From the NCBI RefSeq assembly GCF_017573545.1, contig NZ_JAGEOK010000017.1:62001-126000 (forward strand): a DNA stretch of 64,000 nt, read 5' to 3'. This stretch comes from Actinomadura nitritigenes (lineage in GTDB: Bacteria > Actinomycetota > Actinomycetes > Streptosporangiales > Streptosporangiaceae). Positions 25,934 to 34,976 of the stretch are shown piece by piece. Each line of letters begins with the position of its first letter. Within the stretch, counting starts at the first letter, position 1. The position numbers and the translations under genes were made by a program. The notes beneath the pieces are model-generated. The model did no database searches. It saw only the letters and a list, made by a program, of their open reading frames with translations, and was not told the DNA's origin.

Positions 25934-28819
25934 ATGAGAACCGCACGCACGCGCCCGATCCGGTCCAAGGTCGCCGCGCTCCTTCTCGTTCCGCTCGTCT
26001 CGCTGGTCGCGATCTGGGCCTACGCCGCCGAGATCACCGGCCGCGCCGCCCTCGCCCAGCGCAAGTACCACACGCTGAACGAGCAGTTCGCCGCGTCCGG
26101 CCAGGGGCTGCTCGTCGAGCTGGGCAAGGAGCGGCAGGCGTCGGTCGTGTACCTGAGCGGCCCGCGCAAGCCGGCGTCGACGCCCGCGGCCCTCACCGCC
26201 CAGCGCGCGCGCCTGGACAAGGCCGTGGCCACGTTCCGCCGCACCTCCACCTCCGACGCCGCGCGCGGCGCCACCACGGCCGAGATGCGGTCGCGGGTCT
26301 CGGACGTGCTGAAGGCGCTCGGCGGCCTCGGCCAGCTCCGCTCCGCCGTCGACGCCCGCACGATCGACCGGCTGACCGCCGTCAACGACTACAGCAGCAT
26401 GGTCGACGTGATGCACCGGCTGTACGACAGCCTGATCGTCATCAACGACGCGTCCCTCTACAACTGGACGCTGTCGGACCGCGCCGCCGGGCGCGCGATG
26501 GAGCTGCTGCAGCGGGAGAACGCGCTGGTCGCGGGCGCGCTCGTCACGAACGGCCGGATGACCGCAGCCGAGCACCGGACGTTCCTGGAGATGCTCGGCG
26601 AGCAGCGCTGGCAGTGGCAGCGGCAGCGGTCGCTGGCCGACCCGAAGGTCTACGCGCGGCTCACCGCTCCGGTGTTCGCCTCGACCCAGTACCACGCGTA
26701 CAAGGACATCGAGGACCAGATCGCCGCGCACGACCGCGGACCGCTGCCGATCAGCGCCTGGCAGTGGCAGGAGACCGCGCAGCCGCTGGTCCTGTCCGTC
26801 AACCAGATGATCCTGGCCAACACCAACGGGGCCGCCGCACGCGCCGACCGGCTGGGCCGCGACGCCTACATCCGGCTCGGCGTCGTCGGCGGCGCCGGAC
26901 TGCTGGTGATCGCCCTGTCGGTGCTGCTCGCGCTCCGGTTCGGCCGCGGCGTCGTCCGCGAGCTGGTCGGGCTGCGCGGCTCCGCCGAGGAGCTGGCCGA
27001 CGAGCGGCTGCCGCGGCTGGTCGACCGGCTGCGCCGCAACGAGCCCGTGGACGTCGAGGCGGAGGCGCCCGCGCTGCCGCGCGGCCGCACCAGCGAGGTC
27101 AATCGGCTCGCCGAGTCGTTCGCCAAGGTGCAGCGCACCGCGGTGGACGCCGCCGTGGGGCAGGCCGAGCTGCGCGCCGGCGTCGGCCGGATCTTCCTCA
27201 ACATCGCCCGCCGCAACCAGTCGCTGCTGCACCGCCAGCTGACGATGCTGGACGGGCTGGAGAGCCGCGCCGAGGCCGACGACCTGGAGGCGCTGTTCCG
27301 GATCGACCACCTCACCACCCGCATGCGGCGGCACGCCGAGAGCCTGATCATCCTGTCCGGCGCCACCCCGGGCCGCGGCTGGCGGCGCCCGGTGCTCATC
27401 GCCGACGTGCTGCGCGCCGCGGTCGCCGAGATCGAGGACTACACCCGCGCGGTCGTGCTGACCGAGTCCGAGGACGGCCTGGTCGGCGCCGCCGTCACCG
27501 ACGTCGTGCACCTGCTGGCCGAACTGCTGGAGAACGCGGCGTCGTTCTCCCCGCCGAACACCGAGGTGCGGGTGATGGCCGAGCGGGTCGGCAACGGCTT
27601 CTGCGTGGAGATCGAGGACCGCGGGCTCGGCGTGAAGCCGGAGACGCTCGCCGAGATCAACCGGCGGCTCGCCGAGCCGCCGGAGTTCGACCTGGTCGAC
27701 ACCGACCGGCTGGGGCTGTTCGTGGTCGCCCGGCTCGCGGCCCGGCACGGCATCGACGTGTCGCTGCACCGCTCCCCGTACGGGGGCGTGACGGCGATCG
27801 TGCTGATGCCGCACGAGCTCGTGGTGCCCGCCGACCGGATGGACGAGGAGATCGTCCCGCTGGACGGCGGTCCGGACGCGCCCGCGGCCGGGGTCCCCGC
27901 GGTCGAGGCCCCGGCGGACGCCGGAGAGCCCGCGGCGGCCGGCGGCGCGGACGCCCCGTCCCCGCACGGCGCGGGCGGCGAGCCGCGCGGCGCCGAACCC
28001 GGCGGGCCGGTCCCCGTGCGGGCGGCGCCGGCCGGCACCGGTCCGACGTTCATGGGCACCCCGTACACCGAGGCCCCGTTCGCCGGGACGCCGCGGCCGG
28101 AGGTCGTGACGCGCGCCGAGGTCGTCCCGGACGTCGGGGTGTTCGCGCGCCGGGAGCCCGCGTCCGGCGATGCGCCCGAGCGGCCCGGCCCGCGGCGGCC
28201 CGGCACGGCGTGGCCGGAGCCCGTGCCGCTGCGCGAGGCGCCGCCCGTGCTGCCGCAGCTCGCCGGCCCGGCGACCCCGTGGGGCGACCCCGAGGACCAG
28301 GAGCCCGCCCCGCCGTTCCGCGGGCCGCGCGGCGGATCCGCGAACCCGTGGTCCGACGACGCCGACCCCGTGCCGGCGTACGCGCCGGACGACCCGACCG
28401 GCGCCGACGGCTGGATGCCCGCGCCGGTCTACGCGCCCGGCGTGCGCGCACCCGGCGGCCCGCCGGCGGGCGCCCCCGAGCGGGACGGAGAGCCGGGAAC
28501 GGAGCGCGGTGCGCATCCGGCCGGTGACACCGCGTGGGACGGCGGGGAGGATCGCGGTACCGTCGTCGGCGGCGAGCGCCCTCGGGGCGCGGAGGGCGGC
28601 TCTCCCGCCGGGACGCACGCGGGGCTGCCCCGCAGGGTCCGGCAGGAGAACCTCGCGCCGCAGCTGCGCAAGGAGCCGCCGCCGCCTCCGCCGGTGGCCG
28701 GCGGTCCCGCCGCCGGGGTCGCGCGGTCCCCGGAGGAGGCGCGCTCGCTGATGGCCTCGGTACAGCAGGGATGGCGGCGCGGCCGCGCGTCCGATGGGGA
28801 GGATGAGGGGACCCGATGA
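25934..28819 (+). CDS. cvnA: Conservon 1: nitrate/nitrite-sensor-like histidine kinase homologue CvnA
   Basis: 961-residue membrane sensor. One N-terminal transmembrane helix (about 12-32), an extracytoplasmic NIT-type helical domain (about 45-300), a second helix (about 315-337), a HAMP-like linker, then a kinase-like core: FLNIARRNQSLLHRQL (His about 432), N-box HLLAELLENAASFSPP (about 523-538), G1 box VEIEDRGLG (about 557-565) and a G2-like DRLGLFVVARL. From about residue 640 to 961 there is a Pro/Ala/Gly-rich disordered tail. It overlaps cvnB by ATGA. In Streptomyces, conservon CvnA binds the other three Cvn proteins at the membrane. Confidence 0.93.
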   Translation: MRTARTRPIRSKVAALLLVPLVSLVAIWAYAAEITGRAALAQRKYHTLNEQFAASGQGLLVELGKERQASVVYLSGPRKPASTPAALTAQRARLDKAVATFRRTSTSDAARGATTAEMRSRVSDVLKALGGLGQLRSAVDARTIDRLTAVNDYSSMVDVMHRLYDSLIVINDASLYNWTLSDRAAGRAMELLQRENALVAGALVTNGRMTAAEHRTFLEMLGEQRWQWQRQRSLADPKVYARLTAPVFASTQYHAYKDIEDQIAAHDRGPLPISAWQWQETAQPLVLSVNQMILANTNGAAARADRLGRDAYIRLGVVGGAGLLVIALSVLLALRFGRGVVRELVGLRGSAEELADERLPRLVDRLRRNEPVDVEAEAPALPRGRTSEVNRLAESFAKVQRTAVDAAVGQAELRAGVGRIFLNIARRNQSLLHRQLTMLDGLESRAEADDLEALFRIDHLTTRMRRHAESLIILSGATPGRGWRRPVLIADVLRAAVAEIEDYTRAVVLTESEDGLVGAAVTDVVHLLAELLENAASFSPPNTEVRVMAERVGNGFCVEIEDRGLGVKPETLAEINRRLAEPPEFDLVDTDRLGLFVVARLAARHGIDVSLHRSPYGGVTAIVLMPHELVVPADRMDEEIVPLDGGPDAPAAGVPAVEAPADAGEPAAAGGADAPSPHGAGGEPRGAEPGGPVPVRAAPAGTGPTFMGTPYTEAPFAGTPRPEVVTRAEVVPDVGVFARREPASGDAPERPGPRRPGTAWPEPVPLREAPPVLPQLAGPATPWGDPEDQEPAPPFRGPRGGSANPWSDDADPVPAYAPDDPTGADGWMPAPVYAPGVRAPGGPPAGAPERDGEPGTERGAHPAGDTAWDGGEDRGTVVGGERPRGAEGGSPAGTHAGLPRRVRQENLAPQLRKEPPPPPPVAGGPAAGVARSPEEARSLMASVQQGWRRGRASDGEDEGTR

Positions 28820-29289
28820 TGCACAACACGGTCACCGGCGAGCTCAACTGGCTGCTCAACGACTTCGCCGAGCGCGTCGCGAGCGTGCGGCAGGCGGTGA
28901 TCCTGTCCCGCGACGGCCTCGCGGTCGCGGCGTCCAACGAGCTCGGCCGCGAGGACGCCGAGCACCTGTCCGCGCTGGCGTCCGGCGTGCAGAGCCTCGC
29001 GCGCGGCGCCGGCCGGCACTTCGCGGGCGGCAACGTCCGCCAGACCATCATCGAGATGGACGCGCTGCTGCTGTTCGTCACCGCCGCCGGCGACGGCACC
29101 TGCCTGGCGGTGATCGCCGAGGCGGAGGCCGACGCGGGCCTGGTCGCCTACGAGATGGCGGTCCTGGTCAAGCGGGTCGGGCAGCACATGCAGGCCGCCC
29201 CGCGGCACGAGCCGGCGGGCGGCGGATTCGGCGGCGGCGGATTCGGCGGCGGCTACGGCGCCGGGGGAGCGGCCCCGCAGGGCCGGTGA
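28816..29289 (+). CDS. cvnB: Conservon 1: roadblock/LC7 domain protein CvnB
   Basis: 157 residues. The roadblock/LC7 fold covers about 8-125 (ELNWLLNDFAERVASVRQAVILSRDGLAVAAS, QTIIEMDALLLFVTAAGDGTCLAV, LVAYEMAVLVKRVGQHM). It probably modulates the partner GTPase CvnD, as MglB does for MglA. The C-terminus carries a Gly/Phe/Tyr-rich tail (GGGFGGGGFGGGYGAGG) that the second conservon copy lacks. Confidence 0.93.
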   Translation: MMHNTVTGELNWLLNDFAERVASVRQAVILSRDGLAVAASNELGREDAEHLSALASGVQSLARGAGRHFAGGNVRQTIIEMDALLLFVTAAGDGTCLAVIAEAEADAGLVAYEMAVLVKRVGQHMQAAPRHEPAGGGFGGGGFGGGYGAGGAAPQGR

Positions 29290-29333
29290 CCCGGGCGGAG
29301 CCCGTCCCGGGGGAGATGTGGGGGTAATGACCG

Positions 29334-29711
29334 ATGAACCCGTCGGCGGAGCGGTGGCTGGACCGGGAGGCCGGCCCGCTCGTCCGCCCCTACGCGCGGA
29401 CCCGGGGCCGCACCCGTCCCGCGGGTGAGGGCTTCGAACTGATCGCGGTCGTCGCGGCGACCGGCGCGCAGCCGGGCGACCGGCTGCGCTACAGCTCCGA
29501 CCACGTGCGGATCCTGCGCAGCTGCGCCCGCCCGGTCGCCGTGGTCGACCTGGCCTCGGAGTTCGGGCTGCCGCTCGGGGTCGTCCGGGTGCTGCTCGGC
29601 GACCTGCGCGACGAGGGGCTGATCAGGGTGGTGGACTCCGCCGCCCCCGCGGACGGGCGGCCCGGGCGGGGCGTCCTGAGGGAGGTCCTCAATGGCCTAC
29701 GCGCCCTCTGA
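29334..29711 (+). CDS. cvnC: Conservon 1: DUF742 protein CvnC
   Basis: 125 residues. DUF742 with LVRPYARTRGRT near the N-terminus and a winged-helix-like C-terminal half (ILRSCARPVAVVDLASEFGLPLGVVRVLLGDL). It ends VLREVLNGLRAL and overlaps cvnD by 20 bp, which couples their translation. Molecular role unknown; a linker or adaptor in the CvnA-D complex. Confidence 0.92.
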   Translation: MNPSAERWLDREAGPLVRPYARTRGRTRPAGEGFELIAVVAATGAQPGDRLRYSSDHVRILRSCARPVAVVDLASEFGLPLGVVRVLLGDLRDEGLIRVVDSAAPADGRPGRGVLREVLNGLRAL

Positions 29712-30357
29712 CCCGGGCCCGGGCCCGGGCGGCGGTCCCGGCGCCGGGCTCGCCGCCCGCCCGCTGGTCACCACCAAGATCCTCATCGCGGGCGGGTTCG
29801 GCGCCGGCAAGACCACCCTCGTCGGGTCGATCAGCGAGATCCGGCCGCTGCGCACCGAGGAGCCGCTGACCGACCGCGGCGTCGGCGTGGACGACGTCAC
29901 CGGCGTGCGGGCCAAGACGACCACGACCGTCGCGATGGACTTCGGCCGCATCACACTCTCCGACCAGCTGCTGCTCTACCTGTTCGGCACGCCCGGCCAG
30001 GACCGGTTCTGGTTCATGTGGGACGAGCTGGCCGCCGGCGCGATCGGCGCGGTCGTGCTCGCCGACACCCGCCGGCTGGACGGCTGCTTCCCCGCGATCG
30101 ACTACTTCGAGCGGCGCCGCCTGCCCTTCGTCGTAGCCGTCAACTGCTTCGACGGGGCGCGGCGGCACGACCCCCGGGACGTCGCGATCGCGCTGGACCT
30201 GGACCCCGGCGTCCCGGTGCTGCTGTGCGACGCCCGCCGCCGCGAATCGGCCAAGGAGGTCCTCATCGCGCTGATGGAGCACGTGCTGAGCTGGCCGGAC
30301 GCCGACGACCCCGGACATGACGCTCGGTCACCTGATCGTCGCCGTCCCGCGACGTAG
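29692..30357 (+). CDS. cvnD: Conservon 1: small GTPase CvnD
   Basis: 221 residues. P-loop GGFGAGKTT (about 34-42), TTTTVAMDFGRI switch region, FGTPGQDRFWFMWDEL (G3 with TPGQ) and VAVNCFDGA, where a canonical NKxD is replaced by NCFD. An 18-residue Pro/Gly-rich N-terminal extension precedes the fold, and a charged tail follows. It acts as the output switch of the conservon. Start inside cvnC. Confidence 0.92.
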   Translation: MAYAPSDPGPGPGGGPGAGLAARPLVTTKILIAGGFGAGKTTLVGSISEIRPLRTEEPLTDRGVGVDDVTGVRAKTTTTVAMDFGRITLSDQLLLYLFGTPGQDRFWFMWDELAAGAIGAVVLADTRRLDGCFPAIDYFERRRLPFVVAVNCFDGARRHDPRDVAIALDLDPGVPVLLCDARRRESAKEVLIALMEHVLSWPDADDPGHDARSPDRRRPAT

Positions 30358-30459
30358 TAGAGTCCCGCAGACCCCCGTACATCCCGCATCGGGAGGTTCC
30401 CCCCGCATGTCGCATCCCCCATCGCCGAAAGCCACCGATGTGAGCATGGTCCACCTGCC

Positions 30460-33309
30460 GTGATGGCCTCCCGCTTCTCCTCCATCCGGGCGAGGATCAC
30501 GCTCCTGGTCCTCGTGCCGCTGCTCGCGCTGGCCGCGCTGTGGATGTTCCTCACCGGGATCACCTACGGCGACGCGCACCAGCTGCTGCAGAGCCGCAAG
30601 TTCCAGCAGGAGGCGGTGCTGCCCACGCAGCGGCTGATGAACGCGCTGCAGAAGGAGCGCCGGCTGTCGATGGCGGAAGCCGGATCGCCCCGCTCGGTGA
30701 ACCCCGACGTGCTGCGCACGCAGCGGCAGGTGACCGACGGCGCCGTCAGGGAGCTGCGCAAGGGCTTCGGCGACGGCGCGCTGCGCGGCTCGATCCTGCC
30801 CGGCGTCGTCAAGCGGATGGACGACCTGCTGGCCAGGCTCGGCACGCTGGAGACGACCCGCCGCGGCGTCGACGACCGCGCCTCCGGCCGCGCGGACGTG
30901 CTGGCCGACTACAGCGGCATCATCGACGCCGGCTTCGCGATCTACAGCGCGACGACGCCCGCGAACGGCACCATCACCGCCGACGCCCGCACGCTCACCT
31001 CCGTCGGCCGCGGCCGGGAGTTCCTGTCCCGCGAGGACGCGCTGCTGACCGGCGCGCTCTCCGCCGGGCACCTGAGCGCCGCCGAGCGCGGCGAGTTCGC
31101 GCAGCTCGTCGGCGCGCAGCGGATGGCGTACGCGGACAACGTCCCGAACCTGCCGCCCGCCGACCGCGGCCGCTACGAGCGCCTCACCGCCACCCCGCAG
31201 TTCACGCAGCTGCGCAAGCTGGAGGACGAGGTCATCCGGGGGACCGACCAGGTCCGGACGGTCTCGAAGAAGAAGCAGGCCCAGGGCCGGACGACGACGG
31301 GGACCGGGCAGGGCGCCGCGTCCGGGGCGGGCGCCCGCGGCGGGACCGCCGCGGGGACCTCCCGCGCCGCGCGGGTCCCGGTCGTCGACCCGTCCCAGTG
31401 GCGGACGGTCGCCGACGACGCCGACGAGGACCTCTACCGCTTCGAGAACCGCACCCTCGACGACATCACCGGCCGGGCGCAGCACATCGCGGTCGGCGTG
31501 TTCGTCCGGCTGGGCGTCGCGGGCGGCCTCGGCCTCGTCGCCGTCGTGCTGTCCGCCATGATCGCGATCCGGGTGTCGCGGCGGCTGCTGCGCGAGTGCC
31601 GCACGCTCGCCGGCGCCGTCGTGGACTTCACCCGCAAGCGGCTCCCGCTGCTGGCCGAGCAGGTCCGCGCCGGGCGCCCCGCCGAACCCGAGCCGGAGCC
31701 CGCCGTCGACTTCCGCATCCGGGAGATCCGGCAGATCGCCGACTCCTTCGACCGGGCCCGCGAGGCGGTGCTGGTGGCCGCGGCCGGCGAGGTCGCGGCG
31801 CGGCGCGGGATCAGCGAGGTGTTCGTCAACCTCGCCCGCCGCAACCAGGCGCTGCTGCACCGCCAGCTCAGCCTGCTCGACACGATGGAGCGCCGCACCG
31901 AGGACCCGTCGGAGCTGTCCGACCTGTTCCGCCTCGACCACCTCGCGACCCGCATGCGGCGGCACGCCGAGGGCCTGGTCATCCTCGCCGGCAAGACCGC
32001 CGGGCGCGGCTGGCGGCGGCCCGTCCCGCTGGTGGACGTGGTGCGCGGCGCGGTCGCCGAGGTCGAGGACTACCCGCGGGTCCGGGTGCAGCCGCTGCCG
32101 CGGATCGCGCTGCTCGGCTCCGCGGTCGCCGACGTCATCCACCTGCTCGCCGAGGTGGTGGAGAACGCCACCACGTTCTCCCCGCCGCAGTCGCCGGTGC
32201 GGGTCAGCGGGCACCCGGTCGCCAACGGCTTCGCCATCGAGGTGGAGGACCGCGGCCTCGGCATGACCGAGGAGGCGCTGCGCACCGCGAACGCCCGGCT
32301 GGACGACCCGCCGGAGTTCGACCCGTCCGACAGCGCGCAGCTCGGCCTGTTCGTCGTGGCGCGGCTCGCCGAGCGGCACGACATCAAGGTGACGCTGCGG
32401 CAGTCGCCGTACGGCGGCACCACCGCGATCGCGCTGATCCCGGGGTCCCTCATCGTGGACACCGCGGAGCAGGAGCCGCCCGCGCGCCGCAACACCGGCC
32501 CGATGCGGCTGCCCGCCGCGCCCGCGGGCGCGCTCTCGGCGCCCGCGCGTCCGGCGGTGGAGCAGGGCGGCGTCGTGCGGCTGGTCGCGGAGGCCGAGCC
32601 GCTGCGGGGCGGCCTGGTCACGGGCGAGTCCCCGCGGACCGAGCCCGCGAAGGCCGAGCCGACGAAGAGCGAACCTGCGAAGAGCGAGCCGGCGCGGTCC
32701 GAGCCCGTCCGGGCGGAACCGGTGCGGGCGGAGTCCGGACGGCCCGAGCGGGGCCGGCCGGAGCAGGCGCGGGACGAGACGTCCAGGCTGACGCCGCTGC
32801 CGGAGCGCAGGCGTGCGGGCGCGGACCGGCCCCAGCCCGCACCCGAGCCCGCTCCGGCGGCGGACGCGGAGCCCGCGCCGCCGCCGGCGGACGGCGAGCT
32901 TCCCAAGCGCCGCAAGCAGACGCATCTCGCGCCCCAGTTGAAGGAGCGGGTGGACGCCCATCTCGCCGCGCGGGGGCAGGCACCGCCGCCCGCCGCCGCG
33001 ACGCCGCCCGCGCGGCAGGAGACCGCGCAGGAGCCGCCGCGGCCGGAGCCGTCGATGCCGCTGGCCGCTCCCGTCCCCGCCGACGCGGCCCCGCCCGGGG
33101 ACGCGGGCGCGCTGCCCGGTGACGGGACCGCTCCACCGGACGACGTCCCGGACGCGGCGCGCTCGCCCGAGAACATGCGGTCGATGATGTCCGCCATGCA
33201 GCGCGGGTGGCAGCGCGGCAGGCGGGAGGCGGCCGACGCCGAGGCGCAGGCCCCGCCCGGCCGCGACGACCACCCCAACCGAGGTGACCAGGAGGACGAC
33301 GCCCCATGA
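30460..33309 (+). CDS. cvnA: Conservon 2: nitrate/nitrite-sensor-like histidine kinase homologue CvnA
   Basis: 949 residues from a GTG, or 948 from the adjacent ATG; the ribosome site is weak. Same layout as the first copy: transmembrane helix about 9-31, extracytoplasmic sensor about 35-340, second helix about 347-370, RRNQALLHRQLSLLD, N-box HLLAEVVENATTFSPP (about 560-575), VEVEDRGLG (about 593). It differs by a Lys/Thr/Gly/Ala low-complexity insert (about 268-306) in the sensor part and by tandem five-residue repeats in the tail (EPAKAEPTKSEPAKSEPARS, about 728-770). It overlaps cvnB by ATGA. Confidence 0.93.
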   Translation: MMASRFSSIRARITLLVLVPLLALAALWMFLTGITYGDAHQLLQSRKFQQEAVLPTQRLMNALQKERRLSMAEAGSPRSVNPDVLRTQRQVTDGAVRELRKGFGDGALRGSILPGVVKRMDDLLARLGTLETTRRGVDDRASGRADVLADYSGIIDAGFAIYSATTPANGTITADARTLTSVGRGREFLSREDALLTGALSAGHLSAAERGEFAQLVGAQRMAYADNVPNLPPADRGRYERLTATPQFTQLRKLEDEVIRGTDQVRTVSKKKQAQGRTTTGTGQGAASGAGARGGTAAGTSRAARVPVVDPSQWRTVADDADEDLYRFENRTLDDITGRAQHIAVGVFVRLGVAGGLGLVAVVLSAMIAIRVSRRLLRECRTLAGAVVDFTRKRLPLLAEQVRAGRPAEPEPEPAVDFRIREIRQIADSFDRAREAVLVAAAGEVAARRGISEVFVNLARRNQALLHRQLSLLDTMERRTEDPSELSDLFRLDHLATRMRRHAEGLVILAGKTAGRGWRRPVPLVDVVRGAVAEVEDYPRVRVQPLPRIALLGSAVADVIHLLAEVVENATTFSPPQSPVRVSGHPVANGFAIEVEDRGLGMTEEALRTANARLDDPPEFDPSDSAQLGLFVVARLAERHDIKVTLRQSPYGGTTAIALIPGSLIVDTAEQEPPARRNTGPMRLPAAPAGALSAPARPAVEQGGVVRLVAEAEPLRGGLVTGESPRTEPAKAEPTKSEPAKSEPARSEPVRAEPVRAESGRPERGRPEQARDETSRLTPLPERRRAGADRPQPAPEPAPAADAEPAPPPADGELPKRRKQTHLAPQLKERVDAHLAARGQAPPPAAATPPARQETAQEPPRPEPSMPLAAPVPADAAPPGDAGALPGDGTAPPDDVPDAARSPENMRSMMSAMQRGWQRGRREAADAEAQAPPGRDDHPNRGDQEDDAP

Positions 33310-33749
33310 CAGAAGCCCAGCACTCCGGCGCGGACGCCGCGGGCGGTGCCGGCGGTGAGCTGAACTGGCTGCTGGACAGCCTCGTGCAGCGGGTCGCCCA
33401 GGTGCAGAACGCGGTGGTCCTGTCGAGCGACGGCCTGCGCATGGCGGCCTCCCGCGGTCTCGGCCAGGAGGCCTCGGACCACCTCGCGGCCGTCGCCGCC
33501 AGCTTCCAGAGCCTGGCCCGCGGCGCGGGCGAGTCGTTCGGCGGCGGCCCCGTCCGGCAGACCATCGTGGAGATGGAGTCGGCGTTCCTGTTCGTCACCG
33601 CGGCCGGGCGCGGCGCGTGCCTCGCGGTGCTCGCCGACGCCGACGCCGACCTCGGCATGATCGCCTACGAGATGGCGATGCTCGTCACGCGGGTCGGCCA
33701 GCACCTGTCGGCCAACCCGCGGGTGTCCGCGGCCGAGGGCGGCGTGTGA
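33306..33749 (+). CDS. cvnB: Conservon 2: roadblock/LC7 domain protein CvnB
   Basis: 147 residues with the same fold as the first copy (ELNWLLDSLVQRVAQVQNAVVLSSDGLRMAAS, QTIVEMESAFLFVTAAGRGACLAVL, MIAYEMAMLVTRVGQHL). It lacks the Gly-rich tail and ends shortly after the domain. Its stop overlaps the GTG start of cvnC. Confidence 0.93.
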   Translation: MTEAQHSGADAAGGAGGELNWLLDSLVQRVAQVQNAVVLSSDGLRMAASRGLGQEASDHLAAVAASFQSLARGAGESFGGGPVRQTIVEMESAFLFVTAAGRGACLAVLADADADLGMIAYEMAMLVTRVGQHLSANPRVSAAEGGV

Positions 33750-34282
33750 GGGTGGACGGGACCGAGGGTTCCGGGCCCGAATGGCCGCACCGGCACGCCG
33801 CCGGCGCCCAGGGCGGCCCACCGGGGAACGCCCCGGGGAGCGCCCTGAGCGCCCCTGGCGGCGCTCAGGGCGGCGCCGCCGGCGGGGCGGGCGGGACGGC
33901 GTGGTTCGACGACGACGCCGGGCCCGTCGTGCGCCCCTACGCGCTCACCGGCGGCCGCACCCACTACGAGGGCGTCGAGTTCGACCTCGTCGCGCTGATC
34001 GAGGCCGTCGAGGCGCCGGGCGCCGCGGACGCGAACCCGGCGATTCCGGCATCTCCGTGGTCGCCGGAGCCGGAACATGACATGATCCTGGAGCTTTGCC
34101 GCACCCCGTTGTCGGTCGTCGAGATAGCGTCGGATCTGGAACTTCCCCTCGGGGTCGTCCGGGTCCTGCTCGGCGACCTGCTCGACCGTTCGCTGATACA
34201 GGTCCGGCGCCCCGCGCCGGTGGCGCAGTTCCCGAGCGAGCGCGTACTCAAGGAAGTGATCGATGGAATCCGTGCGCTCTGA
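33746..34282 (+). CDS. cvnC: Conservon 2: DUF742 protein CvnC with long N-terminal extension
   Basis: 178 residues from GTG at 33746 (overlapping the cvnB stop as GTGA). The first 60 residues are Gly/Ala/Pro-rich and encoded partly by a perfect 13-bp inverted repeat (33841-33853 and 33860-33872). Then comes the DUF742 core: VVRPYALTGGRTHYEG, ILELCRTPLSVVEIASDLELPLGVVRVLLGDL, VLKEVIDGIRAL. It overlaps cvnD by 20 bp, exactly as in conservon 1. Confidence 0.9.
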   Translation: MRVDGTEGSGPEWPHRHAAGAQGGPPGNAPGSALSAPGGAQGGAAGGAGGTAWFDDDAGPVVRPYALTGGRTHYEGVEFDLVALIEAVEAPGAADANPAIPASPWSPEPEHDMILELCRTPLSVVEIASDLELPLGVVRVLLGDLLDRSLIQVRRPAPVAQFPSERVLKEVIDGIRAL

Positions 34283-34871
34283 CGCGGCCGCCCAGGCGGG
34301 CGATTCCGCGCTGACCGTCAAGATCCTCGTGGCCGGTGGCTTCGGAGTCGGCAAGACCACCCTGGTGAGCGCGGTCAGCGAGATCCGTCCGCTGCGCACC
34401 GAGGAGGCGCTGACCGAGAAGAGCATCGGCATCGACGACACCACGGCGGTGGCGTCGAAGACGACGACGACCGTGGCGATGGACTTCGGGCGGATCACCC
34501 TGCCGAACGGCCTGGTGCTGTTCGTGTTCGGCACGCCCGGCCAGGACCGCTTCTGGTTCATGTGGGACGAGCTGGCCAAGGGCGCGCTCGGCGCGGTGGT
34601 GCTGGTCGACACCCGCAGGCTGGCCGACTGCTTCGCCTCGGTCGACTACTTCGAGCGGCGCGGCGTGCCGTTCATCATCGGCGTCAACCGGTTCGACGGC
34701 GCCGGGCGGCACAGCCCCGACCAGGTGCGCGACGCCCTCGACCTGTCGCCCGACATCCCGGTGATCGACTGCGACGTCCGCGACCGCGAGGACGCCAAGC
34801 GCGTCCTCATCACGCTCGTCGAGCACATCATGCGCACGATGAGCGGCAGCCGCCAGGCCGTCACCTACTGA
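34263..34871 (+). CDS. cvnD: Conservon 2: small GTPase CvnD
   Basis: 202 residues. P-loop GGFGVGKTT, KTTTTVAMDFGRI, FGTPGQDRFWFMWDEL, GVNRFDGAGRH (NRFD in the G4 place). Without the Pro/Gly extension of copy 1. It ends the second conservon; a rho-independent terminator follows 50 bp later. The two conservons are separated by only 102 bp without a terminator, so co-transcription is possible. Confidence 0.93.
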   Translation: MESVRSDAAAQAGDSALTVKILVAGGFGVGKTTLVSAVSEIRPLRTEEALTEKSIGIDDTTAVASKTTTTVAMDFGRITLPNGLVLFVFGTPGQDRFWFMWDELAKGALGAVVLVDTRRLADCFASVDYFERRGVPFIIGVNRFDGAGRHSPDQVRDALDLSPDIPVIDCDVRDREDAKRVLITLVEHIMRTMSGSRQAVTY

Positions 34872-34921
34872 CCCGGCGGGGCGCGCGGGCGCCCCCTCGT
34901 GACGTCCTGACCCTGCGGGCG

Positions 34922-34949
34922 AGCCCCGGACTCCGGTCCGGGGCTTTTT
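34922..34949 (+). terminator. Rho-independent terminator of conservon 2
   Basis: AGCCCCGGAC-TCCG-GTCCGGGGCT followed by TTTT: a perfect 10-bp stem, 4-base loop and T run. Confidence 0.93.
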
Positions 34950-34976
34950 CGTGACCTACTTTGTCCTGCGACTGGA

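Noticed and set aside
29692..30357. Frameshift or pseudogene at the overlapping cvnC/cvnD ends
   Set aside because: The 20-bp overlap is identical in both conservons and both proteins are complete, so it is normal gene architecture.
30440..30463. Short leader-peptide frame (GTG AGC ATG GTC ... TGA) ending at the cvnA2 start
   Set aside because: Seven codons, no ribosome site and no attenuator structure; too weak to call.
30328..33273. 981-codon minus-strand open frame opposite cvnA2
   Set aside because: No family features; caused by high third-position GC of the sense gene.
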